A stretch of 46,829 nt of DNA from Aquiflexum sp. TKW24L (GTDB lineage Bacteria; Bacteroidota; Bacteroidia; Cytophagales; Cyclobacteriaceae), in assembly GCF_023502205.1 (NCBI RefSeq), contig NZ_JAMFLG010000035.1, forward strand, positions 1-46,829. Reading direction: 5' to 3'. A program made the position numbers and the translations under genes. This document shows positions 23,800 through 32,394 of this stretch, piece by piece (within the stretch, counting starts at the first letter, position 1; every line of letters begins with the position of its first letter). Under the pieces are notes generated by a model. That model was not told where the DNA came from. It saw nothing but the letters and a program-made list of their open reading frames with translations, and made no database searches.

Positions 23800-26247
23800 A
23801 TGAAAAAAACACTTTTACTGATTCTGATCACTGCCTTAATTCTCCCTTTTAATTCATTCTCCCAAAATATAGACAAAAGCAAGCTTTCCAAACAGGAAGG
23901 TTTCTTCACTTTCTATACAGATGAAGACAAAGGAAAAATCTATCTGGAAGTGGATAAACTCGATTTTGAATTCTTATATGTGAATTCTATGCCGGCGGGA
24001 ATCGGTTCCAATGACATCGGTCTCGACCGTGGGCAACTGGGAAGAACCCGTATCGTGGAATTCAGAAAAGCTGGAAATAAACTTTTATTGGTCCACAAAA
24101 ATTATGATTTCCGGGCTTTCAGTGACAATGCATCGGAAGTCAAATCAGTAAAAGATGCTTTTGCAGAGTCCGTTCTTTGGGGTTTTGAGATCAGTAATAG
24201 TGAGGGAGGAAAGTTCTTGGTCGATGCCACCAACTTCTACCTGCAGGATGCGCACATGGTAGGCGAAAAACTTGGATCAGCCAAACAGGGAACTTACAAA
24301 ACGGATCCTTCACGAAGCGCTCTTCACTATCCGATGACCAAAAATTTCCCTAAAAATACCGAGGTGGAAGCCATCGTGACTTTGACCGGAACTCCGACAG
24401 GTGCTTATATCAGGTCAGTGACACCTTCACCAGAATCAGTGACAGTGCGTCAGAGACATTCATTTATTGAGCTGCCTGACAGCAAATATATACCACGGGA
24501 ATTCGACACCCGAGCTGGATATTTCCATATCGATTACATGGATTTCACGACACCGATCGGTGAACCGATGGTCAAAAAATACATCTCTAGACATAGATTG
24601 GAGAAGAAAGATCCTACAGCTGCTAATTCTGAAGTGGTCGAACCCATCGTTTATTACCTTGACAGAGGTACACCTGAACCTGTCAGATCAGCTTTGTTGG
24701 AAGGGGGGAATTGGTGGGCACAAGCTTATGAAGCTGCAGGTTTTAAGAATGCCTACCGTGTGGAATTGATGCCGGAAGGTGCAGACCTGATGGATGTCAG
24801 ATACAATGTTATCCAATGGGTTCACCGCTCCACAAGGGGATGGTCTTATGGTTCTTCAGTTACTGACCCAAGAACTGGTGAAATCATTAAAGGACACGTG
24901 ACTTTAGGAAGTCTCAGGGTTAGACAGGATTTTTTGATAGCACAGGGATTGATTCAGCCATTTGAAGATGGGAAACCAAAAAATCCTCAAATGCTTGAAA
25001 TGGCATTGGCGAGATTGAGACAGCTTTCTGCACATGAGATTGGACATACGTTGGGTTTGGCGCATGCCTATGCTTCCTCTCCCACCAACCGCGCTTCTGT
25101 CATGGATTATCCTTATCCGATGATCAAAATGGACGATGACGGTAACATAGACATCTCGGATGCCTATGACGACAAGATCGGAGATTGGGACAAATGGGCA
25201 ATCCGATATGGGTATGAGACCGTTCCTGCCGGAAAAACAGAGCAAGAGCATCTCAAAAAATTACTTGAAGACACTTATGCCGCTGGACATACCTTTATCT
25301 CAGACATGGATTCAAGACATCCAAGTGGAGGCCATCCCACTTCCCATCTTTGGGACAATGGTGCCTCTGCACCTGATGAACTCATGAGGATGATGGCCAT
25401 GCGGTCTAAGAAGCTGAATTCTTTTGGATTGAATGCCATAGATGAAAACCAACCTGAGGCATTGATGGAGGAAGTACTTACTCCTCTATTTTTGATGCAT
25501 AGGTACCAATTGGAAGCAACGAGCAAACTTGTGGGCGGATTGGATTACACATATAAAGTCAAAGGCGATAACCAAAGGGTCCAATCCAGATTAGAAGCAT
25601 CCAAGCAAAACGGTGCTTTGGACGCTTTGCTTTATGCCATTCAGGCAGAACAATTGGCGGTACCGACACAGATTTTGGACAGAATTCCTCCCCGCCCTAT
25701 GGGTTATTCCAGGACCAGGGAAACTTTCCCTTCAAGGAATGGGCTGAACTTTGATCCTTTGGCTCCTGCAGAAAATGTGGTAGACCACATTTTTGGATTC
25801 TTATTTGAGTCGGGAAGGGCTAACAGATTGCATCAGCAAAAATTGTTTGATGCCGGTTTACCTTCTTTTGCGGAAGTATTGCAAAAAGTAACCAAACAGG
25901 TTTTTGATAGGAATTCTGAAAGCACCTACAATGGTGAAATCAACCTGATGATTCAAAACAAACTTACAGACCACCTGATCAACCTTGCCAAAGATCCTAG
26001 GGCAACGGCCACAGTGAAGGGCATTACTAGAAATCAATTAAGGGAAATTGCCTATTGGAATTGGAATAAAAATGAAAGCAAAACAGCTTCTTCCAAAGGT
26101 ACCTCAGACGAATTTCATCGATACTTGGCTGACAAAATCAATAATTTCTTCAGTGAAAAAGAAGAATTCAGCATTCCTGCCGAATTGGCTATTCCGGACG
26201 GGGCACCGATCGGAACGACGGATCTGAGCTGTGATTTTGAATATTGA
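23800..26247 (+). CDS. Exported zinc-dependent metzincin-type metalloprotease (DUF5117/DUF4953 family)
   Basis: An 815-residue peptidase. Signal peptide 1-21 (SFSQN). The N-terminal region (about 30-230, EGFFTFYTDEDKGKIYLEV...) fits the domain that precedes this family's catalytic part. The extended zinc motif HEIGHTLGLAH is at 412-422, with Glu413 as catalytic base and a third His at 422, and the Met-turn ASVMDYPYP follows shortly after, which is the metzincin arrangement. The C-terminal portion is helical and of unknown role. These large enzymes are widespread in Bacteroidota and are probably periplasmic or surface located. It appears monocistronic, with a 65-base upstream gap and a downstream terminator. 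Confidence 0.88.
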   Translation: MKKTLLLILITALILPFNSFSQNIDKSKLSKQEGFFTFYTDEDKGKIYLEVDKLDFEFLYVNSMPAGIGSNDIGLDRGQLGRTRIVEFRKAGNKLLLVHKNYDFRAFSDNASEVKSVKDAFAESVLWGFEISNSEGGKFLVDATNFYLQDAHMVGEKLGSAKQGTYKTDPSRSALHYPMTKNFPKNTEVEAIVTLTGTPTGAYIRSVTPSPESVTVRQRHSFIELPDSKYIPREFDTRAGYFHIDYMDFTTPIGEPMVKKYISRHRLEKKDPTAANSEVVEPIVYYLDRGTPEPVRSALLEGGNWWAQAYEAAGFKNAYRVELMPEGADLMDVRYNVIQWVHRSTRGWSYGSSVTDPRTGEIIKGHVTLGSLRVRQDFLIAQGLIQPFEDGKPKNPQMLEMALARLRQLSAHEIGHTLGLAHAYASSPTNRASVMDYPYPMIKMDDDGNIDISDAYDDKIGDWDKWAIRYGYETVPAGKTEQEHLKKLLEDTYAAGHTFISDMDSRHPSGGHPTSHLWDNGASAPDELMRMMAMRSKKLNSFGLNAIDENQPEALMEEVLTPLFLMHRYQLEATSKLVGGLDYTYKVKGDNQRVQSRLEASKQNGALDALLYAIQAEQLAVPTQILDRIPPRPMGYSRTRETFPSRNGLNFDPLAPAENVVDHIFGFLFESGRANRLHQQKLFDAGLPSFAEVLQKVTKQVFDRNSESTYNGEINLMIQNKLTDHLINLAKDPRATATVKGITRNQLREIAYWNWNKNESKTASSKGTSDEFHRYLADKINNFFSEKEEFSIPAELAIPDGAPIGTTDLSCDFEY

Positions 26248-26269
26248 AAAAAACCAAAATCAAATCAAC

Positions 26270-26308
26270 AAACCCGATTGAATATATTTCAGTCGGGTTT
26301 TTTATTGG
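26270..26308. terminator. Bidirectional terminator between metalloprotease and DUF2256 gene
   Basis: AACCCGATTGAA (26271-26282) pairs with TTCAGTCGGGTT across a 5-base loop, with one T-G mismatch or wobble, and is followed by T6 on the plus strand. The far end overlaps the stop codon of the DUF2256 gene at 26302. Confidence 0.8.
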
Positions 26309-26442
26309 ATTGTCTTTTTGGAGCCTGCACACTTTTTGGAACAATATTTCACATTTTCCCAATTCTTCTCCCACTTTTTCCTCCATGCAAAAGGTCGATT
26401 GCAGACAGGGCAAGTCTTGGTTGGTAATTCTGATTTCTTCAT
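26302..26442 (-). CDS. DUF2256 small zinc-binding protein
   Basis: A 46-residue protein. It starts MKKSELPTKTCPVCNRPFAW, continues with RKKWEKNWENVKYCSKKC, and ends AGSKKTIQ. The C-x2-C (11, 14) and C-x3-C (34, 38) pairs with the W-x-K-KW region are the DUF2256 pattern, a tiny zinc-ribbon family often found near photolyase-type genes. No such neighbour is in this window. The gene lies tail-to-tail with the metalloprotease and shares its terminator. Role unknown; the family call is strong because the whole length matches. Confidence 0.85.
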   Translation of the reverse strand: MKKSELPTKTCPVCNRPFAWRKKWEKNWENVKYCSKKCAGSKKTIQ

Positions 26443-26496
26443 ATACCAAAAAGCATTATTGTAATAAAAAGTTTGAAAAAATTTCCACTCTCACTT

Positions 26497-26552
26497 TTGT
26501 CTCAAATCTCATGTCTCAGATCTCAAATCTCAGATCTTGCTTCTCACCTCTT
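26497..26552. repeat. Short TCTCA-word repeat array
   Basis: Imperfect tandem copies of an approximately 10-16 base word built from CTCAAATCTCA and GTCTCAGATCTCA, ending in CTTCTCACCTC. It abuts the stop codon of the DUF1684 gene. The final word CTTCTCACCTC recurs at 43024-43034. Confidence 0.7.
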
Positions 26553-27455
26553 TCAGTGTTCTCCAAAAGTCTTTTCTCCTGCAGTAATTCCCAGTTCTAA
26601 AATATTCTGCCTTGGGGGTAATGGGCAAGTGGCATGTGGTGTAAAAACACAAGGGGGATTATAAGCTTTATTGAAATCCAATATCACCTTGTCTCCTGAA
26701 ATTGGTTTTTTGACATACAAATACCTACCTCCACCATAAGTCTCTCCCCCGCTGGTATTGTCGGCAATAATTAGGTAAAGCTCATCCGCGGCATCCAAAG
26801 CATCAATCTTGTAGGTTTTCCCCTCTTTCTCAAATTCAACAAAGCCCGGTGATGGGTTTGGGGTGGTCTGTCCCAATACATTTGTAATCGGGATTTCCCG
26901 GATAGGTTCAAAAGGGACAAACCTCGCTTCAATTCTCCAATCCAAATCTACCGGATACCTTTCAATACCTTCAAATTGGGTTACAGCAGCTGTTTCCAAA
27001 TCTCTCAACCTTACCCCATAGGCATCTGCCCTTTTGATGATGGTCCATCTCAGACTTTTCAGAGATAGCTTTTCAGCGACCTGTGTTTCAGTATCAAAGA
27101 TTTTGACTTTTTCTTTCAACACATTTTCACCCTTAAAAACACTATCTGTTTTTGGGGTGAAATAAACTTTACCTTCTTCCAAAGTAAAAACCCCGATCGA
27201 TTCTGGAAATCCATCAGATTCCAAGCGAAACCCAGATTCAGTACTGTTTCCAAAAGTGGTCTCTCCTACTTCCAGCCAATGCAATCCTATCAGGTTGAGC
27301 CAACCTTCATCTGCTTTCAAGGAATTGACTCTTTCTTGATACCATGTTTCTACGTCTGTAGCATGTTCCTCAGCGCTGATGTTATTTTCTTTGGTGTCAC
27401 AAGCAAAACCCACATTTAAATAAGCTAAAATCAGAAAGAATCGAAATGGTATCAT
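26553..27455 (-). CDS. DUF1684 lipoprotein
   Basis: A 300-residue protein of the DUF1684 family. The start at MIPFRFFLILAYLNVGFAC gives a lipoprotein signal with Cys19 as the lipidated residue, whereas 16 upstream in-frame residues are polar and would spoil it. Family features: WLNLIGLHWLEVGETTFG near the N-terminus and GGGRYLYVKKP, LDFNKAYNPPC and FTPHATCPLPPRQN near the C-terminus. Its biochemical function is not known. It is transcribed divergently from the DUF1080 gene across about 170 AT-rich bases. Confidence 0.87.
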   Translation of the reverse strand: MIPFRFFLILAYLNVGFACDTKENNISAEEHATDVETWYQERVNSLKADEGWLNLIGLHWLEVGETTFGNSTESGFRLESDGFPESIGVFTLEEGKVYFTPKTDSVFKGENVLKEKVKIFDTETQVAEKLSLKSLRWTIIKRADAYGVRLRDLETAAVTQFEGIERYPVDLDWRIEARFVPFEPIREIPITNVLGQTTPNPSPGFVEFEKEGKTYKIDALDAADELYLIIADNTSGGETYGGGRYLYVKKPISGDKVILDFNKAYNPPCVFTPHATCPLPPRQNILELGITAGEKTFGEH

Positions 27456-27626
27456 TGGTGTTTTAGTTTGTAATTGTGGCAAGTTAAAAATCTTATTTTC
27501 CAAAAAATATGTCTCTCACAAATTAAATCAGATAAAGGAAAACAGAAAATATTTCCGGTCGAATAAAATTTTTTCTATTTGAAATGAATGGTGAGTATCT
27601 TGAACATTGAATCAAACCAAATAACC

Positions 27627-28394
27627 ATGAACATTTTTAAAAGAATAACAATAGTGGCAATATGCCTCCTGACTCCAATGGTGGCAATGTCCCAAACTGG
27701 CGTAGGAACCAAAAAACCAAAAGATGCGCAACAGCTTTTTGATGGAAGCCGAAAAATGCTGGATCAAAATTGGACTTATTGGCAAGGCCCAAGATTGAAA
27801 GCCGAACTTCCCATCAAATGGCAAATCGTAAAGGATCCGGTAGATAAAGGAACCGTAATGAACAGCAATGACCCCGCTGCTGCAGGCGGATTGTATGGTG
27901 CAGCGGATATAGTGACCAAAGAGGAATTCAAGGATTTTAGGTTGCATGTTGAATTTTTGATTCAGGAAGCAGGAGGCAATTCAGGAGTCTACCTTCAGAA
28001 CAGATATGAAATCCAAATCCTTGATGGGGACTATGGTGACCATGGATTGGCTGCTATCATCAATGAACATATTCCAAATGAAAAAGCTTATAACGGAATT
28101 GGCAAATGGAATGCCTATGACATCAATTTCAAAGCAGCCAGATTTAAAGATGGAAAATTGGTAGAGAAAGCAAGAACCACCATCTACTTCAATGGTAAAA
28201 AAATCCATGAAGACAAGGCTATCAGCCAAGTTTGGGGTGGTCCTAACTCGGGACAAGATGGAGGGAATGATGGTGGAAAAGGCATCACTGACAGACCAGG
28301 AGGCATCAAGCTACAAGCAGAAGGGCATAATGTGCTTTACAGGAATATTTGGATCAAAAGCATCGACTTAGGGGAAAAGGGAACTGATTTTTGA
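27627..28394 (+). CDS. DUF1080 (3-keto-disaccharide hydrolase / LamG-like) exported protein
   Basis: A 255-residue protein. Starting at MNIFKRITIVAICLL gives a clean Sec signal peptide (about 1-22, ending AMSQ); upstream in-frame residues are polar. The body is the DUF1080 jelly roll: AQQLFDGSRK, then EFKDFRLHVEFLIQEAGGNSGVYLQNRYEIQILD, with the conserved GNSGVYL and YEIQI(L)D, and the closing GGIKLQAEGHNVLYRNIWIK. The family includes enzymes that cleave 3-keto-glycosides after sugar oxidation. The Gfo/Idh/MocA oxidoreductase at 43 kb could supply 3-keto sugars in principle, but the two are not linked. Confidence 0.87.
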   Translation: MNIFKRITIVAICLLTPMVAMSQTGVGTKKPKDAQQLFDGSRKMLDQNWTYWQGPRLKAELPIKWQIVKDPVDKGTVMNSNDPAAAGGLYGAADIVTKEEFKDFRLHVEFLIQEAGGNSGVYLQNRYEIQILDGDYGDHGLAAIINEHIPNEKAYNGIGKWNAYDINFKAARFKDGKLVEKARTTIYFNGKKIHEDKAISQVWGGPNSGQDGGNDGGKGITDRPGGIKLQAEGHNVLYRNIWIKSIDLGEKGTDF

Positions 28395-28418
28395 TCCAAT
28401 ATCATTCAAAAAATTTGA

Positions 28419-28832
28419 TTAGGTAATTTTATAAAGTTTGGCAAATTCCAAAACATTGGGATACATCTTTTCCTTGATTTCAAAAACCTCGGCTACACTG
28501 AAAAACCTGATTTCAAGGCATTCAGGGGAAGGTTTGAAATCTAGGTGGAAAAATTCAGTAGCATAAACAGCATTGACAATATATTGACCTTTGGGATTGA
28601 TGGCGGGGAAAAAATAAGAGGGATAATCAGAAATGGTCTTAGCTTCTAGGGCCATTTCTTCCTTTAATTCTCTTCGCAATCCTTCTTGGGGATTTTCTCC
28701 AAAATCCAATCCTCCACCAGGCAGTTCCCATAAGCCATTTTCTTCCCTGACCAAAAGGAATTTATTCGAAGAGTCTAAAACAAGGGCTTTGATCGAAACC
28801 CTATAGAAACAGTCAGGTATAGGGTATGTCAT
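28419..28832 (-). CDS. NUDIX hydrolase
   Basis: A 137-residue hydrolase of nucleoside-diphosphate-linked compounds. The Nudix box is present: GGGLDFGENPQEGLRRELKEEM, starting about residue 39, with REL-EE and Ala in place of the last conserved Gly. I start at MTYPIPDCFYRVSIKAL; a start 10 codons upstream (28862) is also possible but adds residues that do not fit the fold and leaves little room for a promoter after the upstream terminator. Substrate not predictable. Confidence 0.87.
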   Translation of the reverse strand: MTYPIPDCFYRVSIKALVLDSSNKFLLVREENGLWELPGGGLDFGENPQEGLRRELKEEMALEAKTISDYPSYFFPAINPKGQYIVNAVYATEFFHLDFKPSPECLEIRFFSVAEVFEIKEKMYPNVLEFAKLYKIT

Positions 28833-28873
28833 AGTAAATAGATCATTCAACTCAATATACAATGGCTATAAAA

Positions 28874-28912
28874 ATAAAAAAACCTGTGAGGTAAGCCCAC
28901 AGGTTTTTTTAT
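28874..28912. terminator. Terminator of the DUF1566 lipoprotein gene
   Basis: AACCTGTG (28881-28888) pairs with CACAGGTT (28898-28905), flanked by A6 and T7, so it is symmetrical and works in both directions. It lies 15 bases beyond the stop codon of the minus-strand lipoprotein gene. Confidence 0.88.
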
Positions 28913-28926
28913 TTTATTTTTTGGTG

Positions 28927-29550
28927 TTAGAAAAATCTGATCACCCTTACTCTTCTTGTCTCACTTTTTGGCTTAGACAATTGTTCTCCGGTCACAAAAG
29001 ACATTACGCAAGCGTTGGTTGCATTTGATTCGCAAGAGCTCCAGTATTCTACCGTAGAAAATCCTCCAATTCTATCCCTGTTATCATAGAGATAATTCAT
29101 TTCTTCTAGACTTGGCATAAACCAGTCATTGAAGCCTCCGAGATTAAAATTAAGGGTTACTCTTGCTGCAACTGTTCCATTATTTGCAGGATGGCATTGA
29201 GTTGGGTTATTGTAAAAATCAGGTAAAGCATCATGAAAAGCAAGAACCCTCTCCGTGTTAGTCCTTCCTGCACCGAGTGCAATAGAAGTACCTCCAACTG
29301 CAGTGCCTTGACAACCCCATTGGGATTCAAATACTTCCTCTACAGGAGCGATAATTATTCCGGTTCTTTTGCCTTCAACAAAACCTTCTTGCCCAGGTTG
29401 GAAAATATGGGCAACTACTCCTCCTTGAAAAGGCTCACCAATAGTAACATCTTCTGGACTCTCCTCTTTCACGCATCCGGAGAAAATGACAATAGTGCTC
29501 AACAAAATGAACACTATCGATTTTGACGATAATAGCTTGCGATATAACAT
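28927..29550 (-). CDS. DUF1566-type lipoprotein
   Basis: A 207-residue lipoprotein. Starting at MLYRKLLSSKSIVFILLSTIVIFSGC gives a lipobox FSGC with Cys26; the 22 in-frame residues upstream are not part of a signal. The body has the Lcl/DUF1566 pattern: IGEPFQGGVVAHIFQPG, GGFNDWFMPSLEEMNYLY and YWSSCESNATNACVMSF, ending RRVRVIRFF. Such domains often occur in surface adhesins or pseudopilin-like fibres of Bacteroidota; here the protein is a single short domain. Monocistronic with a strong terminator. Confidence 0.82.
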   Translation of the reverse strand: MLYRKLLSSKSIVFILLSTIVIFSGCVKEESPEDVTIGEPFQGGVVAHIFQPGQEGFVEGKRTGIIIAPVEEVFESQWGCQGTAVGGTSIALGAGRTNTERVLAFHDALPDFYNNPTQCHPANNGTVAARVTLNFNLGGFNDWFMPSLEEMNYLYDNRDRIGGFSTVEYWSSCESNATNACVMSFVTGEQLSKPKSETRRVRVIRFF

Positions 29551-29677
29551 ATGACAATTTTTAGGTGGGTGATTAACTTCGCTTTTAAAACGAATTAAGC
29601 ACAACAAAGTTAACATAAAATAAATACAAATCTATGGTTCAATAATTAAGTTTCAAATCAAAATTGATGCCTGATTA

Positions 29678-30421
29678 TCAAATCTCCCAGTCAAAATGCC
29701 TCAACCGATAACATTGCATGGCATTTTGCCCAAGTTTATTGGCCAATTGATAATTCGCAACAGCTCCGACGCCTGCACCGATAATAGGTATAAGTTGCGC
29801 TAGCTTGACCAAATCAAGGTAATCCCGATATTCCAATTGAAAATCCCTCCAATCAAAATCAGATACATCAGCCGGCAATTTTGAAATATAGTCATCCCAA
29901 TTTTCAAGCAGCAAAAGGGTCTGATTTCTGCTTCCCTGACTAGAAAAAGTCAATTTGAATATGTAAAGTAGGTACAGACGCTCTTCAAATTTCTTAACAT
30001 CATAGCCATAGGCGGCAGCGATTTCAAAAAGCATTTTCATTTTGATGGTAAGGAAGGCCGGAAAATCTGCCAATCCTAATAAAATCCCACCTGCTCCGGT
30101 AATCGCTCCTTCGGCTGAGGCAGTTTTCTGATACAGCTTAATAATCTTTTTTACCTTAATCTCCCTTTCTTCCAAAGTCATGGACTGTAAAGGAGTAGGG
30201 GTGATGTATTTGGTGCCAAACAAAACACCTTTGACCATCTTCTCAATTGCGTAAGTAATTACCTGATGGACTTTTTCAGGAATGATGCTATTGATTCCCT
30301 CTTGTGTACTTTTAGTCAGTTTACTGACAAACCCAGGTTTTTTTCTGGTTTTTGCCAGCCATCCATTCAGCTCAGCATAAGCGATGTCATTATAATAGGA
30401 CGTTGACAAATACTGAGGCAT
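29678..30421 (-). CDS. EcsC family protein
   Basis: A 247-residue protein of the EcsC family, named for the third gene of the B. subtilis ecs transporter operon. Recognisable segments: TASAEGAITGAGGILLGLADFPAFLTIKMKMLFEIAAAYGYD (about 100-140), which is glycine-rich and amphipathic, and IPIIGAGVGAVANYQLANKLGQNAM near the C-terminus. No signal peptide; peripheral membrane association is likely. No ABC transporter genes are adjacent, so the role is unclear. Confidence 0.85.
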   Translation of the reverse strand: MPQYLSTSYYNDIAYAELNGWLAKTRKKPGFVSKLTKSTQEGINSIIPEKVHQVITYAIEKMVKGVLFGTKYITPTPLQSMTLEEREIKVKKIIKLYQKTASAEGAITGAGGILLGLADFPAFLTIKMKMLFEIAAAYGYDVKKFEERLYLLYIFKLTFSSQGSRNQTLLLLENWDDYISKLPADVSDFDWRDFQLEYRDYLDLVKLAQLIPIIGAGVGAVANYQLANKLGQNAMQCYRLRHFDWEI

Positions 30422-30527
30422 AACATAAATTTGTTTTATACCTCTTTATACCAATTTATGAAGCTCTGGGTTCAGATTCGAGCCGGGTAGTTTTGCCTAT
30501 TTTCCGGTAAAGGTTAAATTATTTCTT

Positions 30528-30923
30528 TCAATTGCTCTTATTGCTTTTTGAAGGTTGGTCTCCTAAATCCCTGACAACAAGAATCCACCCATCTTCCAAT
30601 TCCACAAAACCGTAATCAAAGCTGTAGGTGTACACATTTCCTTTCCAATTGATAAAAGTGTGGGTGTGGTATTTGAAATGATAACCTAGACGGTGAAGCC
30701 TCTCTTTTGGAACTTTCACCTTTTCTACCCCATCCACCAAAATACCTTCGAGAATATTCCTGTTTATTTTCAGGTAGCCCATGATGTTTCTGACTTCCGC
30801 ACTATCCCCAATTCTTCTTTGGTTATTGTGGCTATTGCGACAATAGTCATCACAAAACTTTTTGTCTACCCTACCAAGTATTGATTTGCCACAATAGTGG
30901 CATTGTTTTCTATCTAAATCCAT
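30528..30923 (-). CDS. Hypothetical protein with N-terminal zinc-ribbon
   Basis: A 131-residue protein. Residues about 8-30 hold CHYCGKSILGRVDKKFCDDYC, two C-x2/3-C pairs that should bind one zinc, in the style of FPG/IleRS or TRASH-like ribbons. The remaining 100 residues contain a helix (VRNIMGYLKINRNILEGIL) and a beta-rich part with HFKYHTHTFINWKGNVYTYSFDYGF. I start at MDLDRKQC rather than three codons upstream. The fold of the C-terminal half is not recognised. Possibly nucleic-acid binding. Confidence 0.72.
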   Translation of the reverse strand: MDLDRKQCHYCGKSILGRVDKKFCDDYCRNSHNNQRRIGDSAEVRNIMGYLKINRNILEGILVDGVEKVKVPKERLHRLGYHFKYHTHTFINWKGNVYTYSFDYGFVELEDGWILVVRDLGDQPSKSNKSN

Positions 30924-30994
30924 GTACAGCATATTAAAAATTTCGATAAATACTTATGATAGAAGTAAAAATATTTAGTAGTTTAGTTTAAAAC

Positions 30995-31020
30995 AATACC
31001 CAAAACTGGGTATTTATTTC
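30995..31020 (-). terminator. Possible terminator downstream of the DD-peptidase gene
   Basis: AATACCC and GGGTATT form a perfect 7-base-pair stem around a 6-base loop. On the minus strand it is followed by GTTTTAAAC. It is about 100 bases past the stop codon of the PBP4-type gene, in an otherwise featureless 187-base AT-rich spacer. Confidence 0.5.
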
Positions 31021-31110
31021 ATAAAAAGTAAAAAACATCAGTCTAATATTGTACAATTCAAGTATTTAATTTAAATAATTGTATAGACCAAATTTTCGGA
31101 TATTGCACTT

Positions 31111-32394
31111 TCAGTATTTTTCATGAATTTCTGTCATTAACATGACCATTTCATTTCTGATTTCGGAGGTTGGCCTGACGAAATTATTATTCATAAAAAC
31201 ATAGCGATAAGTCCTCCCCTTTCTGGTTTCTAACCAGCCACTTTGTAAATGCATATATCTTAAAGAACCAGTCTTTGCCCAGACAAAGGGAATCCCATTA
31301 TCTGTTTTGTAGGCATTTTTAAGGGTTCCTGACACTCCACCTGCGGGAAGAAGTAGCTTAAGTCTTTCTTTATCCTGTATTTTTTGCTCCAATTTATTCA
31401 AAACCTCCAAGACTGTACCCGGCGTAAAAAGATTAAACCTTGACAGACCCGAGCCATCTTCCCAAATAGGTTTATGTTTCAAATCCTTTAAATGATTTTC
31501 CAAACTGTACTCAATGGTCTTGTTTATAGCTAGGGTATCTCCCACTACGCCTGAACAAATCAACAATATCTGCTCGGCAAGAAAATTATCACTCGGCAGC
31601 ATCAAATGCTTATAAAGACTATCTGAGGGAATGCTATATAGAGTTTTTACACCAATCGGCTTTTGTTTTTTGATCAGAGTAATGTTCTTTTTCAAGGTAT
31701 CCTGTAACAAAACCCTTGTGACTTCCATGTCCATGGGGAAAGGTATTTGGCTATCAAAACCAATTGGAATAGGAAGATTTGGCATTAATAATTCCGTTCC
31801 CATTTTGGACCTGCGGAATCCAAATCTATTGGTAACAAAACTCGAATCGACTTTGATATAATTCAGTATTGGTGGCGGACTGACTTTGAGTTTACTGCTT
31901 GAATCTGATTTTATGATTGTCTCATTGCCATACATGGGAAAATGGCTCAAATCTGCCCTCCAAGCACTTGGCTCAAATTCGATATCCGGATCTTTGGCAA
32001 AATATATTGTATGAGGACTTTTAGAGAGAAAATCAAATACTTTTCTATTGTCCAGTTTGGGATGCAAAAAAGAAGGATCTCCCGTACCCCATACAATCAA
32101 TGAATCACCGTTGATATGGTATTTCAATCCAGGAATGGAATCCCCGAGAATATTCAAAGCTGCATACAATGTCAAGAGCTTGGTATTGGAAGCGGGCACA
32201 AAATACCTGTCATGGTTTTGTTCATAAATAATTTTCCCTCCCTCTTCCTGAAGCATAAATCCTACAAAGTGCTCCTGCATGATGTCGGATTGCTCAAACA
32301 TCTTGCGGACTTTTCTGGAATTCAATTTTTGGGCTTCGGTGATTTGAACTGAAAACAGAACAGATAGAGTAAGAACAAAAATTGACTTTTTCAT
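31111..32394 (-). CDS. D-alanyl-D-alanine carboxypeptidase/endopeptidase, PBP4 (S13) type
   Basis: A 427-residue periplasmic peptidoglycan DD-peptidase. Signal peptide 1-21 (MKKSIFVLTLSVLFSVQITEAQ). Active-site motifs in order: SxxK as SNTK at 69-72 (VPASNTKLLTLYAAL), SxN as SDN in PSDNFLAEQIL, and KTG in WAKTGSLR. The long insertion between the first two motifs is as in the S13 family, and EDGSGLSRFN is also typical. Its ATG overlaps the stop codon of the upstream S9 peptidase (TAATG), so the two are translationally coupled. Confidence 0.92.
   Translation of the reverse strand: MKKSIFVLTLSVLFSVQITEAQKLNSRKVRKMFEQSDIMQEHFVGFMLQEEGGKIIYEQNHDRYFVPASNTKLLTLYAALNILGDSIPGLKYHINGDSLIVWGTGDPSFLHPKLDNRKVFDFLSKSPHTIYFAKDPDIEFEPSAWRADLSHFPMYGNETIIKSDSSSKLKVSPPPILNYIKVDSSFVTNRFGFRRSKMGTELLMPNLPIPIGFDSQIPFPMDMEVTRVLLQDTLKKNITLIKKQKPIGVKTLYSIPSDSLYKHLMLPSDNFLAEQILLICSGVVGDTLAINKTIEYSLENHLKDLKHKPIWEDGSGLSRFNLFTPGTVLEVLNKLEQKIQDKERLKLLLPAGGVSGTLKNAYKTDNGIPFVWAKTGSLRYMHLQSGWLETRKGRTYRYVFMNNNFVRPTSEIRNEMVMLMTEIHEKY

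Noticed and set aside
26189-26449. 86-residue minus-strand frame ending in the metalloprotease gene
   Set aside because: It is out of frame with the DUF2256 protein that occupies the same bases and fits a known family along its whole length.
26244-26600. 118-residue plus-strand frame after the metalloprotease
   Set aside because: It reads through the terminator, is antisense to the DUF2256 gene, and then translates TCTCA repeats.
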